This document shows positions 57,885-64,000 of a DNA stretch of 64,000 nucleotides, one piece after another (position 1 is the stretch's first letter; every line of letters begins with the position of its first letter). The position numbers and the translations under genes are program-made. Under the pieces are notes generated by a model. It searched no databases, was not told where the DNA came from, and was given only the letters and a program-made list of their open reading frames with translations. This stretch comes from an uncultured Gammaproteobacteria bacterium (GTDB lineage Bacteria > Pseudomonadota > Gammaproteobacteria > Pseudomonadales > UBA5518), in contig CAIYPF010000030.1 in the NCBI GenBank assembly GCA_903928015.1, positions 1-64,000 on the forward strand, in the 5' to 3' direction.

Positions 57885-57913
57885 TTGACAATGCCTCCGG
57901 CGCGTCGATAAAG
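57885..57913 (+). promoter_or_regulatory. Sigma-70 promoter of gltA
   Basis: Consensus -35 TTGACA (57885-57890), 17-base spacer, then ATAAAG (57908-57913) as -10. It gives a leader of about 40 bases to the gltA ATG at 57960. Confidence 0.6.
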
Positions 57914-57959
57914 TCCCGCCTTGTCGAGTGCCCTCTACGGTTCGAGGAGTAATGCCGTA

Positions 57960-59252
57960 ATGACTGCCAGAAAAGCCACCCTCACCGTAGACGGAAACCC
58001 CGCCGCGCTGGAACTTCCGGTCCACTCCGGAACCATCGGCCCGGACGTGATTGACGTTCAGAGCCTCACGTCGAAGGGGTACTTCACCTTTGACCCCGGC
58101 TTCATGTCTACCGCCTCCTGCGAAAGCAAGATCACCTACATCGATGGCGACAAGGGCGTGCTGCTGCACCGCGGCTACCCCATCGAGCAACTCGCCGAAA
58201 AATCGGACTACCTCGAGGTCTGCTACCTCCTTCTTTACGGTGAACTGCCCACCACCACCGAGAAAGAGCGCTTCGTACGCACCGTGATGCGGCACACCAT
58301 GGTCCACGAGCAGCTGCAGTTCTTCTACCGCGGCTTTCGCCGTGACGCCCACCCCATGGCGATCATGTGCGGCGTCGTCGGCGCACTGTCGGCTTTCTAT
58401 CACGATGCGCTGAACATCACCGACGAAGCACACCGCGAGGTCGCCGCCTTCCGCCTTATCGCCAAGATGCCGACCATCGCAGCGATGAGCTACAAGTACT
58501 CGATCGGCATGCCGTTCATGTACCCGGACAATTCGCTGGATTACTCCTCGAACTTCCTGCACATGATGTTCGGCAATCCCTGCGAGAAGACGCAGATCAA
58601 CCCCGTGCTCGCCCGGGCCATGGACCGCATATTCCTCCTGCACGCCGACCACGAGCAGAACGCCTCCACCTCTGCGGTACGACTCACCGGATCCACCGGC
58701 GCCAACCCCTTTGCCTGCATCGCGGCAGGCATTGCGGCACTGTGGGGCCCCGCGCACGGCGGAGCCAACGAGGCAGTGCTGCACATGCTCGAGGAAATCG
58801 GCGACGAATCGCGCATTCCCGAGTTCATCGCCCGCGCCAAGGACAAGAACGACCCCTTCCGCCTGATGGGCTTCGGACACCGCGTCTACAAGAACTTCGA
58901 CCCCCGCGCCAAGGTCATGAAGCAGACCTGCGACGAGGTGCTGGCCGAACTCGGTCTCGAGAACGACCCGCTGCTGCGTATTGCCAAAGAGCTGGAACGG
59001 ATCGCGACGGAGGACGAGTACTTCGTCCAGAAGAAGCTCTACCCCAACGTGGACTTCTACTCGGGGATCATCCTGAAGGCGATTGGCATACCGAAGCAGA
59101 TGTACACGGTGATCTTTGCCACCGGCCGTACCATCGGCTGGATTGCACACTGGCACGAGATGATAAGCGCCAGCTACAAGATCGGCCGGCCGCGCCAGCT
59201 CTACACCGGGGCTCCCCAGCGCGACTTCACACCGATCGACCAGCGCGGCTGA
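57960..59252 (+). CDS. gltA: Citrate synthase (type II)
   Basis: 430 residues from the ATG at 57960, with GAGGAG about eleven bases upstream; an earlier in-frame TTG is unlikely. It condenses oxaloacetate and acetyl-CoA. Seen: [45 protein letters not shown] with an active His, [34 protein letters not shown] with His and Asp of the active site. Its length fits the NADH-sensitive hexameric type of Gram-negatives. Confidence 0.97.
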   Translation: MTARKATLTVDGNPAALELPVHSGTIGPDVIDVQSLTSKGYFTFDPGFMSTASCESKITYIDGDKGVLLHRGYPIEQLAEKSDYLEVCYLLLYGELPTTTEKERFVRTVMRHTMVHEQLQFFYRGFRRDAHPMAIMCGVVGALSAFYHDALNITDEAHREVAAFRLIAKMPTIAAMSYKYSIGMPFMYPDNSLDYSSNFLHMMFGNPCEKTQINPVLARAMDRIFLLHADHEQNASTSAVRLTGSTGANPFACIAAGIAALWGPAHGGANEAVLHMLEEIGDESRIPEFIARAKDKNDPFRLMGFGHRVYKNFDPRAKVMKQTCDEVLAELGLENDPLLRIAKELERIATEDEYFVQKKLYPNVDFYSGIILKAIGIPKQMYTVIFATGRTIGWIAHWHEMISASYKIGRPRQLYTGAPQRDFTPIDQRG

Positions 59253-59260
59253 TCGGCCGC

Positions 59261-59280
59261 CCCCGGCGCCAGCGCCGGGG
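59261..59280. terminator. Hairpin between convergent gltA and phoU
   Basis: Eight-base perfect stem (59261-59268 with 59273-59280) and a four-base loop, placed between the two convergent stop codons. No T-run is visible, so it is a weak or bidirectional terminator at best. Confidence 0.5.
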
Positions 59281-59283
59281 GGT

Positions 59284-59985
59284 TCAGCTCCAGCTGCGCA
59301 CCGTGGACTCGATGCTCTCGAGTCCCTCGTGCCGCAGATCCTTTCCCTTGACCATGTAGAAGACGTACTCGGCGATGTTCCTCGAGTGGTCCCCTATGCG
59401 CTCCAGGGAACGCAGCGCCCACATGATGTTCATCACACGGGAGATCGAGCGCGGGTCTTCCATCATGTAGGTGACCAGCTCGCGGGTGGCGGACTTGTAC
59501 TCGCGATCGACCTCCTTGTCGCGCCGCACCACCGAGAGCGCTGCCTCGACGTCCTGACGGGTCATCGCATCCAGTGCATCGTGGAGCATCTCGCCCACGG
59601 CGGCGCCGATGTGGCGCAGCTCGTGATACCCCCTGGGCGAAGGTCCTTCCTCGGTCAGCTTGAGCGCCAGCTTGGCGATTTTCTTTGCTTCGTCACCGAC
59701 CCGCTCAAGATCCCGGACGGTCTTGATCAGGGCGAGCACAGTGCGCAGGTCCGAGGCGGCTGGCTGTCGTTTCACCAGAATGCGGGTGGCCTCATCGTCG
59801 ACCGCGACTTCCATGCGGTTGACCTCACGCTCACGTGCGAGGATTTCCTCGGCGCGCTGGCTGTCGGCATCGATGATCGCGTGGAGCGCATCCACGATCT
59901 GGCGCTCGACCAGACCTCCCATTGCGAGGACGTGCCCCTTGACGGCGCCGAGATCGGCATCGAATTGCTGGGAAATATGGTCCAT
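59284..59985 (-). CDS. phoU: Phosphate-specific transport regulator PhoU
   Basis: 233-residue all-helical protein with two PhoU repeats. Seen: QFDADLGAVKGHVLAMGGLVERQIVDAL and DLRTVLALIKTVRDLERVGDEAKKIAKLA in the first, and RSLERIGDHSRNIAEYVFYMVKG in the second, which carry the acidic metal-binding motifs. It dampens PhoR signalling when phosphate is plentiful. The pst transporter genes are not next to it here. Confidence 0.96.
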   Translation of the reverse strand: MDHISQQFDADLGAVKGHVLAMGGLVERQIVDALHAIIDADSQRAEEILAREREVNRMEVAVDDEATRILVKRQPAASDLRTVLALIKTVRDLERVGDEAKKIAKLALKLTEEGPSPRGYHELRHIGAAVGEMLHDALDAMTRQDVEAALSVVRRDKEVDREYKSATRELVTYMMEDPRSISRVMNIMWALRSLERIGDHSRNIAEYVFYMVKGKDLRHEGLESIESTVRSWS

Positions 59986-60031
59986 GCGGAACTCCTGCAG
60001 ACAGGGGGCGGGAGGCCATGGGCCTCCCGGT

Positions 60032-61363
60032 CTAGCCTACAGCAACTGCGGGTAACGCAGGATCCTCGACCAGGCGATCCAGAGGAAAAACACAACGGAA
60101 GGTGCTGCCGACCCCGTGACGACTCTCGACCTCCATTTCCCCGCCGAGCCGTATCAAAGCGTGCTTCACGATGGCGAGACCCAGACCGGTACCGCCCCTC
60201 TCGGCGGAGCGACTTTTTTCGACACGGTAGAAGCGTTCAGTGAGCCGCGGGATGTGCACGGGATCGATGCCTATACCGTCATCGACCACCTTGAACACCA
60301 CCACGCCATCGCCAAGGCGGAAACTGACGTCGATGGAACCCCCGGATTGCGAGTATTTGACCGCGTTGAAAATCAGGTTGGAGAAGATCGATTCGATTTC
60401 CACCCGGCTCGCCCGGAACCGGAGCGAGGAGTCGCAATCGAGCGTGATCGTGCGATCACCCGAGCAAGCGGCCAGAGCGTTCTCGCGGATGGACTCGAGC
60501 ATCGCGCAGACAGAGATCGCCTCCTCGCTGGACGAATCCGGTTCGTCGCTGTTCTCGAGTTGGGAGAGAAGCAGGAGGTCCTTCAGCAGGTTTTCCATGC
60601 GCACGGACTGCTGGCGCATATGGGATAGCACCTTGGCGATGACAGGCGAGTCACTGTCCAGAAGATCGGCAAGCGTGTCGACATAGCCCGCGATCACGGT
60701 GAGCGGGGTGCGCAACTCGTGCGAGATATTGCCAACGAAGTCCTGGCGGATGGTCTCGAGGCGTTTCAAGGCAGAGAGATCCCGGACGAACAACACCATG
60801 CTCGCCTCGCCAAAGCGAGCGGCCTGCACCTGCAACGTGAGGGCGCGGGCATCAGGCACCGTAAACTCGAATTCGCTTTCACTGTCGCCCGTGGCCAAGA
60901 ACTCCTGGAAACCGGGGTAACGCAGCAGGTTGCCGATGTGCTGGCCCTTGTCCTCCGGGTAGCGCAGTCCGAGCAGGCGACGCGCCCCCGGATTGCACCA
61001 CTCGATGGCACGGGAGGCATCGAGAATCACGATGCCGTCCTTCAGCGCCGAGAAAGACTCCCGGAGCAAGGCCACCCGGCCATCGCGCTCCTCGATATCT
61101 GCATGCAGGCGATTACGCGAGGTTTTCACGCGCCAGGCCACCGCTGCCAACGGCCCCCGGAGCAATGGCGGATCGAGGTAAGGGGACTCATCAGCGATCC
61201 ACCGCATAAGCAGGCGTAGCCGTCTGGCACATATGTAGAGGTAGATTCCGAAGGCCAGAGAGACACCGAACCAGGCGTTACCAAGCGGGAAACCGATGGA
61301 GGCGCCAGCGATGAGCAGGAGCAAGAGCAATGGGACATCGCTCGATAACTCCTCCAATGCCAT
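60032..61363 (-). CDS. phoR: Phosphate regulon sensor histidine kinase PhoR
   Basis: 443 residues from the ATG at 61363, one base after the phoB stop. Two N-terminal membrane helices with almost no periplasmic loop (VPLLLLLLIAGASIGFPL and WFGVSLAFGIYLYICAR) are typical of PhoR. Then come a linker, a PAS domain (about 95-200: GIVILDASRAIEWCNPGARRLLG), HisKA with NISHELRTPLTVIAGYV, and an ATPase domain with IFSNLIFNAVKYS and [14 protein letters not shown]. Confidence 0.95.
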   Translation of the reverse strand: MALEELSSDVPLLLLLLIAGASIGFPLGNAWFGVSLAFGIYLYICARRLRLLMRWIADESPYLDPPLLRGPLAAVAWRVKTSRNRLHADIEERDGRVALLRESFSALKDGIVILDASRAIEWCNPGARRLLGLRYPEDKGQHIGNLLRYPGFQEFLATGDSESEFEFTVPDARALTLQVQAARFGEASMVLFVRDLSALKRLETIRQDFVGNISHELRTPLTVIAGYVDTLADLLDSDSPVIAKVLSHMRQQSVRMENLLKDLLLLSQLENSDEPDSSSEEAISVCAMLESIRENALAACSGDRTITLDCDSSLRFRASRVEIESIFSNLIFNAVKYSQSGGSIDVSFRLGDGVVVFKVVDDGIGIDPVHIPRLTERFYRVEKSRSAERGGTGLGLAIVKHALIRLGGEMEVESRHGVGSTFRCVFPLDRLVEDPALPAVAVG

Positions 61364-61364
61364 A

Positions 61365-62084
61365 TCAGTCGCCGGTACTCTGTGCGGAGAACCGGTAACC
61401 GGTTCCCCGTACTGTCTGGATGTAAAGCCCGAAATCGAACTGACCTGCAGCCGCGGGCTCCAGTGCCTTGCGCAAGCGACGCACATGGACATCGACGGTA
61501 CGTTCGTCGATGTACACGTTGGCACCCCACACATGGTCGAGCAACTGCGAGCGGGAATACGCCCGCTCCGGGTGTGTCATGAAGAACTGCAGGAGCCGGA
61601 ACTCCGTGGGTCCCATGGTGAGAGGGCGGCCATCCGCGTACACGCGATGGGCCAGCGGATCGAGTTTCAGCCCGCCCACATCGACAACGCTCGCCTCTTC
61701 CGGCGCGGCAATGCGACGCAGCAGGGCCCGTATGCGGGCGATCAGTTCGCGCGGCGAGAAAGGCTTGGTGACATAGTCGTCAGCGCCACCTTCCAGGCCC
61801 TGCACCCGGTTTCCCTCCTCCACCCGCGCCGTGAGCATGATCACGGGCAGGTCTGCGGTCATCTCGTCCTTGCGCAGGCGGCGCAGCAATTCGAAGCCGT
61901 TGGTCTCGGGCATCATCCAGTCGAGAAGGACGATGTCGGGCTTGCCGTCCAGAATGATCCCGTGCGCCTCACGGGCGCTAGCCGCCTGCTGGACCCTGAA
62001 CCCGGCAAGTTCCAGCGACAACTGCACCATATCCCGAATGGACGACTCGTCATCCACGATCAGCACCGTCTGCTTGTCGTTCAT
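61365..62084 (-). CDS. phoB: Phosphate regulon response regulator PhoB
   Basis: 239 residues from the ATG at 62084 (MNDKQTVLIVDDE), with GAGAG upstream; an ATG four codons earlier at 62096 is the alternative. Receiver domain with phosphorylation Asp in VLLDWMMPETNG and Lys in DYVTKPFSPRELIAR, then an OmpR-type winged helix (GPTEFRLLQFFMTHPERAYSRSQLLDHVWGANVYIDERTVDVHVRRLRKAL). It activates phosphate-starvation genes. Confidence 0.96.
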   Translation of the reverse strand: MNDKQTVLIVDDESSIRDMVQLSLELAGFRVQQAASAREAHGIILDGKPDIVLLDWMMPETNGFELLRRLRKDEMTADLPVIMLTARVEEGNRVQGLEGGADDYVTKPFSPRELIARIRALLRRIAAPEEASVVDVGGLKLDPLAHRVYADGRPLTMGPTEFRLLQFFMTHPERAYSRSQLLDHVWGANVYIDERTVDVHVRRLRKALEPAAAGQFDFGLYIQTVRGTGYRFSAQSTGD

Positions 62085-62128
62085 CGACGCTCTCATGACG
62101 CACCGCTCTTTTGGGTTGACGGCATTGA

Positions 62129-62146
62129 AAGACAGAATTGTGACGT
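62129..62146 (-). promoter_or_regulatory. Candidate Pho box upstream of phoB
   Basis: On the minus strand ACGTCAC, then AATT, then CTGTCTT. This resembles two seven-base PhoB half-sites with a four-base spacer, matching about 13 of 18 consensus positions. It sits 45 bases before phoB, where autoregulation by PhoB would be expected. Confidence 0.5.
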
Positions 62147-62155
62147 TTCGGTTAA

Positions 62156-64000
62156 TTATTGATCGCCACGTGACAATAGATAAAGACGATGGGGCGGGCT
62201 ACCACCACGGAAGTCCGGATCGATGCTCGCCTCCGTCATGTCGCGGACACTCAGGTCAGAGAGAGAGGCTTCGTCCAGTCGGAAGCTGCGGCGGTTGGTC
62301 GAAAAGAAGAGGCTGCCGCCAGGGGCGAGCTGCAGCATGGCTCCGCGGATCAAGGACACATGATCCCGCTGCACATCCAGCGTGGCTTCCATGCGCGCGG
62401 AATTGGAGAAAGACGGTGGGTCCAGGAAGGCCAGATCCCATTCGCCGCGGGGCTCCGAGAGCCACTGCAGGCAATCGGCCCTGACACAGGTGTGCCGCGG
62501 CGGCTCGAGGCCATTCAGCGCGAGATTCTGCTCCGCCCAGTCGAGATAGGTGGCCGACATGTCCACGCTGGTGGTCGAGCGCGCACCACCGAGGCCCGCG
62601 AAGACGCTGACGGCCGCCGTGTAGGCAAAGAGGTTGAGGAAATGCTTGCCGTCCGCGGCCTCGGCAACCATTCGCCTGAGGGGGCGATGGTCGAGGAAGA
62701 GCCCCGTGTCGAGGTAATCGTGGAGGTTCACCAGCAGTCGCGCCTCGCCCTCGCGCACCTCCAGCATCTGGCGCTGCGCGCCAAGCCGGTTGTACTGCTC
62801 GCGCCCTCGCTGGCGGGAGCGGGTCTTGAGGACGATCCTTCCGGGAGGCGTCTCCAGGGCTACCGATACGGCCGCCATTACCTCCTGCAGCCTCTCCCGG
62901 GCGCGCGCCGGGTCTATGGTCGCCGGTGGCGCGTACTCGGCCACATGCAGCCATTCGCCGTAGCGATCGATCGCCACGGCATACTCGGGCATATCGGCGT
63001 CATAGATGCGATAGCACTCGGGAGAGCGGGACGAGAGCCATCCGCGCAACCGCCTGAGGTTCTTGCGCAGGCGGTTGGCCAGCATTTCCGCGCCGGGGCT
63101 CAGTTCGGTTGTCGTGACCGGGGAAGGACTGCCCGGGCCCGCTGACGATACGTCCCGTCCCGCTCGAGCCTGCTCACGCCGGGCCGAGCGCCCCTCGCCT
63201 GCGGGCTCACGCACCAGCAGGCTGCAATCGATGGGGCCGTTGCGAATGCGGTATTGACGGGCTCCGCGCAAACCGAGGCTCTCGACGATCGGCGCGTCCG
63301 GGGCGAGTATCGCCACCCGCCAGTCGGCGAACTCCTCGCGGCACACCTGTCCCAGACGTTCGTAGAGCCGGACCAAAGCGGCCTCGGAGGCTGCACCCAT
63401 GCGCTCGCCATAGGGGGGGTTGCACACCAGCAGCCCCCGCTCGACGCCGCGAAGCATGTCCGGGCGCCCCGCGTCTGCAAGATCGGCGACGCCGAACTGC
63501 AACTGCTCCCCGAAGCCCGCGCGCAGCGCATTGCCGCGCGCACTCTCGATCACCCTGGCATCACGATCCGCGCCCGCCAGGGTAGGCAGCCGCGGAGTGC
63601 CCTCGAGTCTGGCGGCACGGGCCTCTTCCCGCAGCCGCGCCAGCAACACATGGTCATGCCCCGCCCAGTGTGGCGAGCCACACTCGCGGCGCTCACCAGG
63701 GGCCGCTCCGGCTGCCATCAAGGCCGCCTCTATCAGGAAAGTGCCTGAGCCGCAGAGGGGATCGAAGAGCGCGCCACCCTCCGCGCAGAGCGCGGGCCAG
63801 CCGGCTCGCAGCAGCACGGCGGCGGCAAGGTTTTCCCGCAACGGTGCGGCACCCGAGGAGCTACGGTACCCACGACGGTGTGCGGGCCCCGAAATGTCGA
63901 TACCCAGGCTCAGGCGGTCACGGTGAAGGCGCGCCACCAACCGGAGCCCGGGCGCATCGAGATCCACCCCGGGTCGCGAGCCCCGCAGGGCCCTCAGCCG
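62156..64000 (-). CDS. rlmL: Bifunctional 23S rRNA methyltransferase RlmKL (5' end outside window)
   Basis: The reading frame is open to the window edge, and the visible 615 or so codons cover most of RlmKL, which is about 700 residues. The N-terminal THUMP part is missing from view. The RlmL domain shows LFDPLCGSGTFLIEAALMAAG and LLVCNPPYGERMG (m2G2445). The RlmK domain follows (m7G2069) with FLNLFAYTAAVSVFAGLGGA, SVDMSATYLDWAEQNLALNG and DLAFLDPPSFSNSARM. A GTG at 63967 is internal, not a start. Confidence 0.95.
   Translation of the reverse strand, partial: RLRALRGSRPGVDLDAPGLRLVARLHRDRLSLGIDISGPAHRRGYRSSSGAAPLRENLAAAVLLRAGWPALCAEGGALFDPLCGSGTFLIEAALMAAGAAPGERRECGSPHWAGHDHVLLARLREEARAARLEGTPRLPTLAGADRDARVIESARGNALRAGFGEQLQFGVADLADAGRPDMLRGVERGLLVCNPPYGERMGAASEAALVRLYERLGQVCREEFADWRVAILAPDAPIVESLGLRGARQYRIRNGPIDCSLLVREPAGEGRSARREQARAGRDVSSAGPGSPSPVTTTELSPGAEMLANRLRKNLRRLRGWLSSRSPECYRIYDADMPEYAVAIDRYGEWLHVAEYAPPATIDPARARERLQEVMAAVSVALETPPGRIVLKTRSRQRGREQYNRLGAQRQMLEVREGEARLLVNLHDYLDTGLFLDHRPLRRMVAEAADGKHFLNLFAYTAAVSVFAGLGGARSTTSVDMSATYLDWAEQNLALNGLEPPRHTCVRADCLQWLSEPRGEWDLAFLDPPSFSNSARMEATLDVQRDHVSLIRGAMLQLAPGGSLFFSTNRRSFRLDEASLSDLSVRDMTEASIDPDFRGGSPPHRLYLLSRGDQ

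Overview
This 64 kb window is GC-rich, gene-dense chromosomal DNA from a gammaproteobacterium. The evidence is a two-domain QueF with Cys190/Asp197, EpmC (EF-P hydroxylase), AlaA, PdxB, a YheU-family protein, the prmB-aroC pair, a PhoBR-PhoU block, and gltA divergent from sdhCDAB-sucAB-lpd. The mix of these core genes with many lipid and ketone catabolism genes (two Baeyer-Villiger-type monooxygenases, SDRs, a sulfotransferase, an Fe-ADH) would suit a marine aerobic heterotroph, perhaps near the Halieaceae/Cellvibrionales; that placement is inference. No phage, insertion sequence or CRISPR array was seen.

Region by region. 1-7.7 kb: a plus-strand catabolic operon of a monooxygenase (cut by the window edge), enoyl-CoA hydratase, 3-hydroxyacyl-CoA dehydrogenase, acyl-CoA dehydrogenase, acyl-CoA synthetase, a tandem NTF2-like protein and a TetR regulator. 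7.7-13.5 kb: GST, SDR, an exported cytochrome c/Vgb-like propeller protein, a YafV-like amidase and a second monooxygenase. 13.7-15.9 kb: a truncated RHS gene running out of frame into a headless DUF6065 gene. 16.2-19.5 kb: FAD-linked oxidase, FAH-family hydrolase, RsuA-type pseudouridine synthase, tRNA-Ser. 19.6-24.7 kb: queF, an ABC-2 exporter, an RNA-binding protein, tRNA-Glu, msrB, alaA.

24.7-28.6 kb is a tightly coupled minus-strand operon (exported methyltransferase, yheU, tusA, epmC, 5'-3' exonuclease, pdxB) in which all five junctions are 4-nt ATGA overlaps. 28.7-42.2 kb holds a GcvR-like ACT protein and then a long minus-strand run: sucCD, DUF2889 protein, htpG with a sigma-32-type promoter, SDR, sulfotransferase, Fe-ADH, hydrolase, prmB, aroC, MFS transporter and a zinc-ribbon protein. 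42.2-48.7 kb lies between sucCD and lpd and carries an APC-type permease fused to a hybrid histidine kinase, a methyltransferase, a winged-helix/TPR regulator and an OmpA-like lipoprotein. 48.8-59.3 kb holds lpd-sucB-sucA-sdhBADC and divergent gltA. 59.3-64 kb holds phoU, phoR, phoB with a candidate Pho box, and the 3' part of rlmKL.

The window therefore supplies most enzymes of the TCA segment from oxaloacetate plus acetyl-CoA to citrate and from 2-oxoglutarate to fumarate. Upstream beta-oxidation-like genes would feed acetyl-CoA into it. The most distinctive element is the transporter-kinase fusion placed inside what is often a continuous sdh-suc block.
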